Source of the DNA: Mesorhizobium ciceri WSM4083
Lineage (GTDB): Bacteria; Pseudomonadota; Alphaproteobacteria; Rhizobiales; Rhizobiaceae
Direction of reading: 5' to 3'
Assembly (NCBI RefSeq): GCF_000519305.1
Contig: NZ_JAFG01000003.1
Span: forward strand, 356,274-420,273
DNA length: 64,000 nucleotides
The notes beneath the pieces were generated by a model. The model did not search any database. It worked only from the letters and a program-made list of their open reading frames with translations, and had not been told where the DNA came from. The position numbers and the translations under genes are program-made. Of this stretch, positions 41,771-50,751 are shown one piece after another (positions within the stretch are counted from its first letter, which is position 1; each line of letters opens with the position of its first letter).

Positions 41771-42547
41771 TCACTTCGCTCTCGTCTCTTTCAGCAGGGC
41801 CGACATGTCGGCCCCGGTGATGATGCTTTCCACGGTCAGAAGATCGGTATCGGCAACCGTCTGCTCGGCGACGATCTCGCCGCGGCGCATAACGATGATA
41901 CGGTCGGCGACCTGGAACACGTGATGGATGTTGTGGGTGATCAAGAGCACCGAATGACCGGCGTCACGCACCTCCTTGACGAAGCGCAGCACGCCATGGG
42001 TTTCCTCGACACCGAGATTGTTGGTCGGTTCGTCGAGGATGATGACCTTGGCGGCAAACTGCATGGCGCGCGAAATCGCGATCGACTGACGCTCGCCGCC
42101 CGACAGCGTCGAGACCAGCGCATCGGCGTCGAGTTTTTTCGAGATGCCGACGCGCTTCAACAGCGCCGACGCCGCGTCGCGCAATTTGGCGAAATCGAGC
42201 GGCGCGAACACGCCCAGCCATTTCAGCTTGACCGGCTCGCGGCCAAGGAAAAGATTGCGCGCGATGCTGAGATCCGGCGCCAGCGACGTGTCCTGGTGGA
42301 TGGTCTCGATGCCGAGGTCCATCGCATCGCGTGTCGAGCGGATCGAAACCTTTTCGCCGCGCACATAGATGTCGCCACGGTCGATCGGAAACACGCCGGA
42401 AATTGCCTTGATCAATGTCGATTTGCCGGCGCCATTGTCCCCGAGCAAGGCCACCACCTCGCCCTCGTTGAGGGCAAAGGACGCATTCTTCAGCGCGCGC
42501 ACGCTGCCGAAGGACTTTTGCAGATTCTGCAGCCGAAGCACTTCCAT
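41771..42547 (-). CDS. Sugar ABC transporter ATP-binding protein (FrcA type, single domain)
   Basis: Single-domain ATPase of 258 residues: Walker A GDNGAGKS at 36-43, Q-loop IHQDTSLAPD near 83-92, signature LSGGERQS at 148-155, Walker B VIILDEP at 168-174 and the H-loop ITHNIHHV near 205. It is of the same FrcA type as the ATPase at 14311. It starts 2 bp after the permease stops and completes the importer with the binding protein at 43613. The ATG at 42547 is the only start that begins at the conserved strand (MEVLRLQNLQKSFG). Confidence 0.92.
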   Translation of the reverse strand: MEVLRLQNLQKSFGSVRALKNASFALNEGEVVALLGDNGAGKSTLIKAISGVFPIDRGDIYVRGEKVSIRSTRDAMDLGIETIHQDTSLAPDLSIARNLFLGREPVKLKWLGVFAPLDFAKLRDAASALLKRVGISKKLDADALVSTLSGGERQSIAISRAMQFAAKVIILDEPTNNLGVEETHGVLRFVKEVRDAGHSVLLITHNIHHVFQVADRIIVMRRGEIVAEQTVADTDLLTVESIITGADMSALLKETRAK

Positions 42548-42549
42548 CG

Positions 42550-43569
42550 TCAGCCCCTTGCGGCGTTCTTCTGCAGCAAAGCGTGCAGGATGAGCATGGC
42601 GAGGATGATGAGGCCCACGAAGATGTTGTAGGCGAGGCCCGGCACGCCGATCAGCACGATGCCGTTGCGGATCGCGCGCAGCATCAGCGCGCCGACAATG
42701 GTGCCGAGGATCGTGCCGCGCCCGCCGGTCAGCGCCGTGCCGCCGACCACCACCATGGCGATCACTTCGAGCTCGTAGCCGGTACCGGCCACCGGTGAAG
42801 CGGCCGAGATGCGGAAGGCGCTGATCATGCCGGCCAGCCCCGCCAGCACCGACGTCAGGATGAACAGCCACACCTTGACGGCGTCCGCCGGCACGCCACG
42901 CGCCACCGCCGCGTTCCGGTTCGAGCCGATGGCGCTGATCCAGTTGCCGAGCTTGGCATAGCGCAGCACGTAGATCGCCAGCAGCGAGAGACCGATGAAC
43001 CACCACAGCGAGGTGTAGAACCGGAACGACCCGACATTGAAGCTGCCGGCCAGCAGGGTCACGAAGAAGCCTGGCTGGTCCCAGGATTTCAGCGGAAAGC
43101 CCTGCGTGATGTAGAGTGCCGCCCCGCGCACCACGAGCAGCATCGACAGCGTGACCAGGAAGGACGAAATGCCGATCTTGGTGACGATCAGCCCGTTGAT
43201 CGCGCCGATGGCGACGCACAACAGAAGGCCGGCCAGAAGCGCGATGCCGATATCGACACCGCCGTTCTGCACCAGAAGCATGACGACGACCGGCGCCAAC
43301 CCGAACACGGCGCCGACCGACAGGTCGAACTCACCCGCCGTCAACAGCAGCGTCATACCGAGCGCGATGATGCCGAGCTCGGGCAGGAACGCCATCATGT
43401 TGGAGATGTTGAGCGGCGACAGGAAATTGGCATCGGCGATGGCGAACACCGCGAGCAGGACAATGAGGATGATGAGCGAGGAGAATTGCGGCGAGCGTAT
43501 AAGGCTCGATCTGCGTTTCCCGACAGGCATTTCGTCTTCTGCGGCGATCATCATGACTGCTTGAACCAT
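42550..43569 (-). CDS. Sugar ABC transporter permease (FrcC/RbsC type)
   Basis: Inner-membrane permease of up to 339 residues, BPD_transp_2 family, with the motif LTAGEFDLSVGAVFGLA near 77-93 (Glu-Phe replacing Gly-Ile) and GGTALTGGRGTILG near 275. The start is ambiguous among Met at 43569, 43554 and 43530, because no strong ribosome site is visible; the first is used. It is preceded by a hairpin that separates it from the binding-protein gene. It probably forms a homodimer with the ATPase at 41771. Confidence 0.88.
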   Translation of the reverse strand: MVQAVMMIAAEDEMPVGKRRSSLIRSPQFSSLIILIVLLAVFAIADANFLSPLNISNMMAFLPELGIIALGMTLLLTAGEFDLSVGAVFGLAPVVVMLLVQNGGVDIGIALLAGLLLCVAIGAINGLIVTKIGISSFLVTLSMLLVVRGAALYITQGFPLKSWDQPGFFVTLLAGSFNVGSFRFYTSLWWFIGLSLLAIYVLRYAKLGNWISAIGSNRNAAVARGVPADAVKVWLFILTSVLAGLAGMISAFRISAASPVAGTGYELEVIAMVVVGGTALTGGRGTILGTIVGALMLRAIRNGIVLIGVPGLAYNIFVGLIILAMLILHALLQKNAARG

Positions 43570-43582
43570 GCTTTGAAGAGAC

Positions 43583-43604
43583 GCCCGCGGCCTGCGCCGC
43601 GGGC
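43583..43604 (-). terminator. Intercistronic hairpin after the binding-protein gene
   Basis: GCCCGCGG and CCGCGGGC form a perfect 8-bp stem with a CCTGCG loop, 8 bp after the binding-protein stop (43613) and 13 bp before the permease start. There is no T-run. It likely tunes the ratio of binding protein to permease. Confidence 0.6.
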
Positions 43605-43612
43605 ACCGGTTT

Positions 43613-44557
43613 TCACTTCGTGTCGTAGAGTTTCAGGATCGGTTCGACGCTCGAGGCGTCGTAGAGGCTGAAAGTATGGATGTCGTAGCCGATCGGTTCG
43701 CCCGACGCGGCGAGCCCGAGCAGCGCCACCGGCATGAAGCCTTGCGCAGACGGGAACTGCCAGGCGGCCGCGTTGACGAAGCCGGACTTCACGGCTTCCG
43801 CGGTTTCCTTCGAATTGCCCCAGCCGACCACCGGGATCTTGCCGGCCGGCACACCTGCGCCGTCGAACACCCGCTTGACGCTGGCCGCGACGGAATCGCC
43901 GAGCGCGATGATCGCCGGCGGATTGTTGGCCACCATATAGTCGGTCATCTTGGCGATGATGCCGGCCGGATCGGTGCCGCAATCGACCACATCATATTTG
44001 ATCCCCAACGGATCAAAGACGCTGGCGATGCCTTCGGTCTCGAGCTGCTGATAGCTGGCGCCAGGCACTTCCACCGGCAGGAACACCTTGTCGCCCTGCT
44101 TCACCATCTTGTGGTCGACAAGATACTTGGCCCAGATGACGCCCGCCTCCTTGAGATCGGCGCCGACATAGGCCTGCCGTCCGGTCGCCGGATCGTCTGT
44201 GTTGAAGAACACGATCGGGATGCCGGCCGCCTTGGCCGCCTTCACCTCCTCGGTCCACAAGCCCGGCTGGGCCGAGGTGGTGGCGATGCCGTCGGGCTTG
44301 GCCGCAAGCGCGGAATTGAAGGCCTCCTTCTGCGCCGCCATGTCGCCGCCGCTGAAGGAAATCTTGCAGGTCACCTTGAGCTGATCACAGGCTTTGGTCG
44401 CGCCGGCATTCCAGTCCAGCCAGAACGCATCCGACGGACCGCCATGCGACAGCAGGTAGAAGGTTTTCTGCCCATCCTGCGCCAATGCCTGCGCGCTCAA
44501 CGAGACGCCGGCGAGCAGCGTTGCGGCAGCCGCCAGTTTCAATGCGAATTTCAACAT
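43613..44557 (-). CDS. Periplasmic sugar-binding protein (MocB/RbsB-like)
   Basis: Substrate-binding protein of 314 residues. The ATG at 44557 has GGGAGGA upstream and opens a 26-residue signal peptide ending AQALA. The mature part starts QDGQKTFYLLSHGGPSDAFWLDWNAGA, then ISFSGGDMAAQKEAFNSALAAKPDGIATT and GIPIVFFNTDDP, as expected for a Peripla_BP_4 inositol/ribose-type protein. MocB of rhizopine clusters belongs to this family. It is followed by a hairpin, the permease and the ATPase, and preceded by the isomerase and the MocA-like dehydrogenase. Confidence 0.87.
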   Translation of the reverse strand: MLKFALKLAAAATLLAGVSLSAQALAQDGQKTFYLLSHGGPSDAFWLDWNAGATKACDQLKVTCKISFSGGDMAAQKEAFNSALAAKPDGIATTSAQPGLWTEEVKAAKAAGIPIVFFNTDDPATGRQAYVGADLKEAGVIWAKYLVDHKMVKQGDKVFLPVEVPGASYQQLETEGIASVFDPLGIKYDVVDCGTDPAGIIAKMTDYMVANNPPAIIALGDSVAASVKRVFDGAGVPAGKIPVVGWGNSKETAEAVKSGFVNAAAWQFPSAQGFMPVALLGLAASGEPIGYDIHTFSLYDASSVEPILKLYDTK

Positions 44558-44580
44558 TCTTTCCTCCCTTGCTTTTGGGC

Positions 44581-44605
44581 CGCGCCGCCGCAAATCGACG
44601 GCGCG
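44581..44605 (-). other. Intercistronic inverted repeat
   Basis: CGCGCCG (44581-44587) and CGGCGCG (44599-44605) form a 7-bp stem with an 11-base loop in the 57-bp gap between the isomerase stop and the binding-protein start. It could modulate readthrough or be incidental in such GC-rich DNA. Confidence 0.35.
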
Positions 44606-44614
44606 CAGTGACCG

Positions 44615-45529
44615 TCACAGACCGTTCGCGCGGAACTTCCCGTCGAGGAATTTCTTGGCGCGCGGCACGTCGTCTTCCGAGAGATGCTCGATGATGACCG
44701 GAATGTTCGGATGCTTTTGCGCCAGCCGCTGCAAATAGAGGTCGTAGTTGAGCGAGCCGAGGCCCGGTGCCGGCAGCTCGATCTCGCCGACGCCACGGAA
44801 GGTGTGGCTCTCCAGCGCGTCCTCGTCGCCGATGTCGGCGTGCTTCTCGGACTTGTCGCCGCCCGAACGCTTGACGTCCTTGGCGTGAGCGATCTTGATC
44901 TTGTCGGTCAGCGTGTCGAACACCTGGTTCAGGATCTGGTCCATCCTGTCGATGTTATGCGTCTCGAAATAATTGGTCGGGTCCATCAGCAGACCGAGGC
45001 CGGGGTGATCGACCTGTGCGAACATCTTGACCGTCTCCTCGACCGAGCCGACGACGTTGTTGACATAGGTTTCGAGCAGGAAGACCGCGCCGTGGTCATA
45101 GGCCGTCTGGGCGAGGTCGGCGACCACCTTGCGGCATTCCTCGAACCCTTCCTCGGTCTTGTTCTTGGGGTGATGCACCCAGTCGGATTCGGTGTTGTAG
45201 GTGCCGGTTTCCGAGATCACATACGGGCTGCCGAAATGGCGGGCGTTGCGGATGATCTCCTTGAGGTAACCGACGCGCTTGTCGCGCTCGGCCTTGTCCG
45301 GATGGATGATGTTTGTGTAGCCGGAAATGCAGCACACCGGCAGGTGATGATCGCGGAAGACGTCGCGCACCTTCTTGGCCTTGTCCTTGGTGATCTGCCC
45401 GGCCGACAGGTCGACATCCTTGAAGTGGAGGTCGAGTTGCACCGTGTTGAAATCGAGCCCGCGGATCTTCTTCGCCGTCTCTTCGAGGCCGTACGGGAAA
45501 TAGCCCGTGAAAATACCTGCCTGCATCAT
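44615..45529 (-). CDS. Sugar phosphate isomerase/epimerase (TIM barrel, AP-endonuclease-2 fold)
   Basis: Xylose-isomerase-like TIM-barrel protein of 304 residues. QAGIFTGYFPYGLEETAKKIRGLDFNTVQLDLHF opens the barrel. Metal-ligand candidates are Glu in VISETGTYN, Glu in VFLLETYVNN (about 150), Asp in LGLLMDPTNYFE and His in IKIAHAKDVKR (about 215), followed by the C-terminal VIIEHLSEDD. The group contains inosose dehydratase IolE, MocC and D-psicose epimerases. The reaction here is unknown, but MocC/IolE-like chemistry fits the neighbouring MocA-like dehydrogenase and inositol-type importer. GGGAGGA lies upstream of the MM start. Confidence 0.86.
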   Translation of the reverse strand: MMQAGIFTGYFPYGLEETAKKIRGLDFNTVQLDLHFKDVDLSAGQITKDKAKKVRDVFRDHHLPVCCISGYTNIIHPDKAERDKRVGYLKEIIRNARHFGSPYVISETGTYNTESDWVHHPKNKTEEGFEECRKVVADLAQTAYDHGAVFLLETYVNNVVGSVEETVKMFAQVDHPGLGLLMDPTNYFETHNIDRMDQILNQVFDTLTDKIKIAHAKDVKRSGGDKSEKHADIGDEDALESHTFRGVGEIELPAPGLGSLNYDLYLQRLAQKHPNIPVIIEHLSEDDVPRAKKFLDGKFRANGL

Positions 45530-45584
45530 GGTGTGAATTCCTCCCTGTAAGCGATTCAGTTGTCTGGTGTTTCAGTTGCGGTGA

Positions 45585-46670
45585 TCAGGTAGCGATTTCG
45601 GAAAGCTTGACCGTGCGGCCCTCGTCGATCGAGCGATAACCCGCCTCGACCAGCGCCATGGTCTTGACGTTGTCGGCGACCGACAGCGCCGGCGGTGTGC
45701 CGGACTTCACGGCATGCTGGAGCTGCTCCATCACGCCGATAAAGGCATGCGGGAACCACATCGTGTCCCAGCTCGGGCTGACCCATTCGCCGCCGGTCGT
45801 CTCGGCCGAGGCGTAAGTCAGCGTCGAGGCAGCGCCCGTCGGCCAGCCAATGGTGCCCTTCGCGACGCCCTTGGTGCCGTCGACGCGCCAGTTGATGTGC
45901 TGGTCGTCCTTGTAGCCATCCTGGCGCGGACCGGACCAGACATCCTCCAGCGACACGGCGAGCACACCGGACGGGAAGCGCAGCGTCGACACGGTGATGC
46001 CGTCGGAATGGTCGAATGTCGTGCGCGGATCCTTGCGCGTCAGCGTGGTGATTTCATCCGGGTCGCCGAACAGGAACCGCAGCACGTCGAGATGATGCAC
46101 GCTCATATTGGCCAGCGTCAGCCGGTCGTAGTCTTCGAGGAAGCTCTGCCAGTGCGGGATGGCATGCATGTCGATCTGCGCGAAGACGATGTCGCCCAGC
46201 GCGCCGCTGTCGATGATCTGCTTCAGCACGCGCATCGACTGGTCGTAGCGCATGTTCTGGTTGACCGAGAGGATCTTGCCGGCCTTGGCCGCCTCGTCAC
46301 GCAGCTTGACCGCTTCGTCAACCGACAAGGCCAACGGCTTCTGCGCCAGGATCGCCTTGATGTGCTTCTGCTTCAGCGCGTGACGGATCAGCGCCGGCTG
46401 CAGGTCGGGCGGGAAAGCAAGATCGATGATCTCGACATTCTCGTCCTCGATCAGTTTTTCAGGCGTGTCGTGGACCGTGGGGATGCTCCAGCGCGTCGCC
46501 ACCTTCTCGGCGACGGCCCTGGTGCGCGAGGCGATCGCCACCACCGGGAATCCAGCTTCCTTGTAGGCGGCGAGATGGCACTCGGCCATGATCATGCCGG
46601 CGCCGACGCAGCCGATCTTGTATTCCTTCGTGCGGACCTTCACGTCCGGCTCGAAGCCTTTGCTTGCCAT
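45585..46670 (-). CDS. Gfo/Idh/MocA-family oxidoreductase
   Basis: NAD(P)-dependent sugar or inositol dehydrogenase of 361 residues. The Rossmann motif GCVGAGMIMAE is at 20-30. The family EKP motif appears as AQKPLAL (Gln110-Lys-Pro), with the catalytic lysine kept, and the second half has VNQNMRYDQSMR and the putative active-site LANMSVHHLDVLRFLFGDPD. The family includes inositol 2-dehydrogenase and MocA of rhizopine catabolism. The ATG at 46670 is preceded by GGAGGAAGAG. It lies directly downstream of the first importer's ATPase genes and upstream of the isomerase, so it probably oxidises the imported polyol or sugar. Confidence 0.9.
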   Translation of the reverse strand: MASKGFEPDVKVRTKEYKIGCVGAGMIMAECHLAAYKEAGFPVVAIASRTRAVAEKVATRWSIPTVHDTPEKLIEDENVEIIDLAFPPDLQPALIRHALKQKHIKAILAQKPLALSVDEAVKLRDEAAKAGKILSVNQNMRYDQSMRVLKQIIDSGALGDIVFAQIDMHAIPHWQSFLEDYDRLTLANMSVHHLDVLRFLFGDPDEITTLTRKDPRTTFDHSDGITVSTLRFPSGVLAVSLEDVWSGPRQDGYKDDQHINWRVDGTKGVAKGTIGWPTGAASTLTYASAETTGGEWVSPSWDTMWFPHAFIGVMEQLQHAVKSGTPPALSVADNVKTMALVEAGYRSIDEGRTVKLSEIAT

Positions 46671-46702
46671 CTCTTCCTCCCGAAACTCATTCCTTGCGGC
46701 TG

Positions 46703-47764
46703 TCATCGTGCCAACGCCCCGCCGCTCTGTTCGAAATAATGCACTCTGGCCGGCTCGCAGGATATCGCCACCATGGCATCCGGCCGGATGTCGGGCTGAC
46801 CGCGCAGCAATGCCTTCAGGCGCGCCTGCCCGGCAGCGAGCGTCACCACGGTGTAGCCGCCAAGCGGCTCGACCTCGAACACTCGCGCCGGGCGGCCCGG
46901 GCCCCCGTCCGCCCACGGTCTGACTTTGATGTCTTCCGGCCTCAGGCCGATCTCCACGGCGTCGGCGGGCGCTGTCTTGTCTTCGATGCGGATCGTGCCT
47001 TCAGCCGCTTCGACACCGCCCTCGCCGCGCGCCGATCTGAGGATGTTCATCATCGGCGAGCCAAGCAGCCTTGCCACATAGGTGCTGGCCGGGCGGTCGT
47101 AAATCTCCGCCGGCGTACCGATCTGCCTGATCTTGCCGTCTTCCAGGATAGCCATGCGATCGGCGACCGACATCGCCTCTTCCTGGTCATGCGTGACGTA
47201 GATCAGCGTCTTGCCGAGTTCGCGCTGGATGCGCTTCAGCTCGACGCGCGTTTCCTCGCGCAGCCTGGCGTCTAGCGCCGAGATCGGATCGTCCATCAGA
47301 TAGGCATTGGGATCGCGCACCAGAGCCCGCGCGATCGCCACGCGCTGCCGCTCCCCGCCCGAAAGCTGTCCCGGCGGCTTGTGCAGGATCTGCCCGATAT
47401 GCAGCTTCGCCGCGACATCCGTGACCCGCCGCTTGATCTCGGCCTCGGCGACCCGGCGTTCGACCAGGGGAAAGCGGACATTTTCGAGCGCGCTCATATG
47501 CGGAAACAGCGCCAGGTTCTGGAACACCATAGCCACGTTGCGCTCGGCCGGCGACATCGCGTTGACCGGCCTGCCTCCGATCAGGATTTCGCCGGTGTCA
47601 GGTGTCTCCAGCCCGAGCACCAGGCGCAGGATGGTCGACTTGCCCGACAGCGGCGGACCGAAGAAGCAGAAGAACTCATTGTCGTTGACGGTGAACGAGG
47701 CGTCGTCGACGGCGAGTGTATTGCCGTAGCGTTTGGTCACATTACGGAAGACGATATCGGCCAT
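46703..47764 (-). CDS. Carbohydrate ABC transporter ATP-binding protein (MalK/UgpC type) 1
   Basis: CUT1-type ATPase of 353 residues: Walker A GPPLSGKS near 35-42, signature LSGGERQRVAIAR near 133-145, Walker B YLMDDP near 155-160 with Asp where most have Glu (DDP rather than DEP), H-loop VTHDQEE, then a C-terminal TOBE/OB domain from about 240. The missing Walker B glutamate may reduce hydrolysis at its own site. It starts 1 bp after the sister ATPase gene. Two separate ATPases with two permeases is the layout of GlpSTPQV-type glycerol/polyol importers. Confidence 0.9.
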   Translation of the reverse strand: MADIVFRNVTKRYGNTLAVDDASFTVNDNEFFCFFGPPLSGKSTILRLVLGLETPDTGEILIGGRPVNAMSPAERNVAMVFQNLALFPHMSALENVRFPLVERRVAEAEIKRRVTDVAAKLHIGQILHKPPGQLSGGERQRVAIARALVRDPNAYLMDDPISALDARLREETRVELKRIQRELGKTLIYVTHDQEEAMSVADRMAILEDGKIRQIGTPAEIYDRPASTYVARLLGSPMMNILRSARGEGGVEAAEGTIRIEDKTAPADAVEIGLRPEDIKVRPWADGGPGRPARVFEVEPLGGYTVVTLAAGQARLKALLRGQPDIRPDAMVAISCEPARVHYFEQSGGALAR

Positions 47765-47765
47765 C

Positions 47766-48857
47766 TCAACCTGCCTTCATCGCAAGGCCGGTAGCGGCGT
47801 CGAAGACGCGCACCGACGACGCAGTGGGGGCGATGACGGCGGTGTCGCCGATAGCCAGTCCGACATCATTGTCGAACACCGTTTTCACAGCCGCCTCGCC
47901 CTGGCCGAGATGAACGATGGTGCGCGCACCGATCCGTTCGACAAAGGTCACCGGCATTGCGAGGCCCTGCCCATTCTGCACCAACGTCGCCTGTTCAGGC
48001 CGGAATCCGTAAAGCACCTCGCCGCGTGCACCACGCATGGCCGTCGCGAGTTCGCCCGGCAGCGGCGGCGTGAAGCCCAGCGGTCCGAGATCGACGACCA
48101 GTCCGCGGTCGCTTTCCGCCGGCCTGCCCTTGAGCAGGTTCATGCCCGGCGCACCGATAAAGCGGGCGACGAAGACATTGGCCGGATCGTTGTAGACCTC
48201 GAGCGGCGTGCCGACCTGCTGCAAAACCCCATGATCCATGACCGCGATGCGGTCGGCCATGGTCATCGCCTCGAGCTGGTCGTGGGTGACATAGACCATG
48301 GTCTGGCGGAACTGGCGCTGCAACTGCTTCAGTTCGGTGCGCATGACGGCCCGGAAAGCGGCGTCGACATTGGACAGCGGCTCGTCGAGCAGGAAGATCG
48401 CCGGCTCCATGATCGCCGAGCGGCCGATCGCCACCCGCTGCAATATGTTGACCGACAGCCTGTCGGCCTTGCGGTCGAGCAGCGGCGAAAGCTGCAGCGT
48501 CTCGGCGATGGCGCCGACACGGCGATCGATCTCGGCTTTGGCAGCCCCTCGCATTTTTGGTCCATAGGCAAGGTTCTGGCGCACCGTCATATGCGTGAAG
48601 ATGGCGTAGTTCTGGAAGACGAAGCCGACGCCGCGCCGGCCCATCGGCACGCCGGCCATGTCGCGTTCGCCAAACAGGATCTTGCCGCCGGTCGGCTCTT
48701 CCATGCCGGCGATCATGTTCATCGTCGTCGACTTGCCGCAGCCCGACGGGCCGAGCAGCGCCATGAACTCGCCATCGGCAATTGCCAAATCCATGGTTTT
48801 CAACGCGGTGAAGTCGCCGAATTTCTTGACCAGGTTCTGCAAGTGGATCGCACTCAT
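47766..48857 (-). CDS. Carbohydrate ABC transporter ATP-binding protein (MalK/UgpC type) 2
   Basis: CUT1-type ATPase of 363 residues, partner of the one at 46703. Walker A GPSGCGKS is near 36-43, Q-loop FVFQNYAIF, Walker B IFLLDEPLSNVD and H-loop VTHDQLEAM are normal, and a TOBE/OB regulatory domain follows. The ABC signature is degenerate: LSVNILQRVAIGR instead of LSGGQ. The sister protein has a good signature but a DDP Walker B, so a heterodimer would have one competent composite site. The start (48857) overlaps the permease stop by 4 bp. Confidence 0.9.
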   Translation of the reverse strand: MSAIHLQNLVKKFGDFTALKTMDLAIADGEFMALLGPSGCGKSTTMNMIAGMEEPTGGKILFGERDMAGVPMGRRGVGFVFQNYAIFTHMTVRQNLAYGPKMRGAAKAEIDRRVGAIAETLQLSPLLDRKADRLSVNILQRVAIGRSAIMEPAIFLLDEPLSNVDAAFRAVMRTELKQLQRQFRQTMVYVTHDQLEAMTMADRIAVMDHGVLQQVGTPLEVYNDPANVFVARFIGAPGMNLLKGRPAESDRGLVVDLGPLGFTPPLPGELATAMRGARGEVLYGFRPEQATLVQNGQGLAMPVTFVERIGARTIVHLGQGEAAVKTVFDNDVGLAIGDTAVIAPTASSVRVFDAATGLAMKAG

Positions 48858-49813
48858 GCCGCCACCTCGCGTGCCCGCGCCATGCGCTTCATGGCGAACA
48901 CCGCGACGATCGAGAGCACGATCAATATGGCCAGCGCGATCGCCGCCACATAACCCCAGATCAGGTCCTGCGTGGTGAGCTTGTAGATGTAGACCGAGAT
49001 GGTCTCGGTAGCGACGCCGGGGCCACCGCCGGTCATGATGTAGAGCGTATCGAAGATCTTGAAGTTCTCGATCACCCGGATCGCCAGCGCGATGATGATG
49101 ATCGTCTTCATCTTCGGCAGCACGATGGTGACGAAGCGCTGCCACGGATTGGCGCCGAGCAGCGTCGCCGCCTTGATCTGGTCCTCCGGCACGCCGACCA
49201 GGCCGGCAAGCAGGATAAGGAACATCAGCGGCGTCCATTGCCAGATGTCGGCGACCATCACCGCGATCAGCGCCAGAGTCGGATCCGACAGCCAGGCGAT
49301 GGTGACGGGAGATCCGGTGAGCGCCGACAAGATGTCGTTCACCGGCCCCCCCGACTGGAACAGCATGAAGAACATGTAGCCGGCCACCGCCGGCACCACC
49401 ATCATCGGCATCAGCAGGATCGAATAGAAGACGCGCTTGCCCGGGAAATCGTCGGCAAACAGCGTCGCCAGCGCCAGCCCGAGCAGGAATTCCGCCGGCA
49501 CGCAGACGATCATGACGATGGCCGTACGCTTCAGCGCGCTCCAGAAGCGCGTGTCGACGGCGAGATCGGTGTAGTTGGCAAAGCTGTTCCACATCGACCA
49601 GGCGTTCCACCAGCCGGTGCCCGACAGGGGCGACCAGTCGGTGACGCTGATGTAGAGCTGCATCAACAGCGGGAAGGCCGAGATGAACAGCACCAGGATC
49701 TGCGCAGGCAGCGTGAGCCGGAAACCCAGCCTTGCGCTCTCATCGCGCGAAACCGGCTTTGCTCCGGCGGCTTTCATCTCATCCTTGGAAGTCATGACAG
49801 TCACCGCGCTCAT
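48854..49813 (-). CDS. Carbohydrate ABC transporter permease (MalF/UgpA type)
   Basis: CUT1 permease of 319 residues with six main membrane segments after a cytoplasmic lead of about 30 residues. The EAA-type loop that docks the ATPase reads [23 protein letters not shown] near 215-237. The start at 49813 lies in an ATGA overlap with the preceding permease stop; an internal Met six codons later is the alternative. It works with the permease at 49810, the two ATPases and the Tat-exported binding protein. Confidence 0.9.
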   Translation of the reverse strand: MSAVTVMTSKDEMKAAGAKPVSRDESARLGFRLTLPAQILVLFISAFPLLMQLYISVTDWSPLSGTGWWNAWSMWNSFANYTDLAVDTRFWSALKRTAIVMIVCVPAEFLLGLALATLFADDFPGKRVFYSILLMPMMVVPAVAGYMFFMLFQSGGPVNDILSALTGSPVTIAWLSDPTLALIAVMVADIWQWTPLMFLILLAGLVGVPEDQIKAATLLGANPWQRFVTIVLPKMKTIIIIALAIRVIENFKIFDTLYIMTGGGPGVATETISVYIYKLTTQDLIWGYVAAIALAILIVLSIVAVFAMKRMARAREVAA

Positions 49814-50670
49814 TGCTTGAGCGCCCCGAACGTCAGCCCGCGCACCAGATGGCGTTGGATGGCGATGCCCATGATGACCGGCGGCACCGCGGCGATCAGC
49901 CCAAGCGCCGCCTTGGCGCCATAGAGCTGCCCGGTCATCGAGGAGGACAGCGAGGCCATGTAGACCGGGATGGTCACCCATTCGCGCGTCGTCAGAAGCA
50001 GCGCGATCAGATAATCGGACCAATTGAGGATGAAGACGAAGAGCGCGGCACTGGCCAGCGGCGCGCGCATCATCGGCAGCGTGATGCGGGTGAAGACGCG
50101 CAGCCGCGAACAGCCTTCGACAAGCGCTGCCTCCTCGATCTCGCGCGGCATGTCGTCGAAGAAGGTCTTCATCAGCCAGAAGGCGAACGGCAAGGTGACG
50201 ATGCCGTAGATCAGCGCCAGGCCCCACCAGCTATCGGTGAAGTTGAGGAAAGCCCACATGATCATCACCGGGATCATGACCGCCATCGGCGGAAAGATCC
50301 TGAGCTGGATCAGCGCCAGCGGCAGGTTCTGGCCGGAGCCGAAACGCGACAACCCATAAGCCGCGGCAGTGCCCGCCGACATGGCGATCACCGTGCCGAA
50401 AACCGCCGACAGCAGCGATGCGAGGATCGGCTTCAATGCGTTACGGTCGAGCGCGACGATCAGATTGTTGGTCGACTCGCCGAAGACGAAACGAAAATTG
50501 CTGAGCGTCGGGTTCTTCGGCCACCAGGTCAGGTCGGCGCCGGTCGCCGACCATTCGGCGATCGGCTTGAAGGCCATCGACACCATCCACAGGATCGGCA
50601 CCAGCGTCACCGCCATGGCCGCGAAGATCGCGGCATAGCGGAATATCAGGAAAGGAACGGAACGCTTCAT
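49810..50670 (-). CDS. Carbohydrate ABC transporter permease (MalG/UgpE type)
   Basis: CUT1 permease of 286 residues with six membrane segments. The EAA loop [21 protein letters not shown] is near 180-200 and is more canonical than that of its partner. The N-terminal segment [30 protein letters not shown] and the conserved [14 protein letters not shown] near the end fit MalG/UgpE-type proteins. It lies 81 bp after the binding-protein gene, with a hairpin in that gap, and overlaps the next permease by 4 bp. Confidence 0.9.
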   Translation of the reverse strand: MKRSVPFLIFRYAAIFAAMAVTLVPILWMVSMAFKPIAEWSATGADLTWWPKNPTLSNFRFVFGESTNNLIVALDRNALKPILASLLSAVFGTVIAMSAGTAAAYGLSRFGSGQNLPLALIQLRIFPPMAVMIPVMIMWAFLNFTDSWWGLALIYGIVTLPFAFWLMKTFFDDMPREIEEAALVEGCSRLRVFTRITLPMMRAPLASAALFVFILNWSDYLIALLLTTREWVTIPVYMASLSSSMTGQLYGAKAALGLIAAVPPVIMGIAIQRHLVRGLTFGALKQ

Positions 50671-50699
50671 CTGGCGGCTTTGCTGGTGGCGTTGTGGGC

Positions 50700-50727
50700 G
50701 GAGGGGAGAAGCAAGCTCCTCCCCTCC
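50700..50727 (-). terminator. Intercistronic hairpin after the binding-protein gene
   Basis: GGAGGGGAG (50700-50708) and CTCCCCTCC (50719-50727) form a 9-bp stem with a 10-base loop, between the binding-protein stop (50752) and the permease start (50670). It is a likely stabiliser or attenuator. Confidence 0.55.
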
Positions 50728-50751
50728 TTCGATATGATCCAGGGAGAAGGA

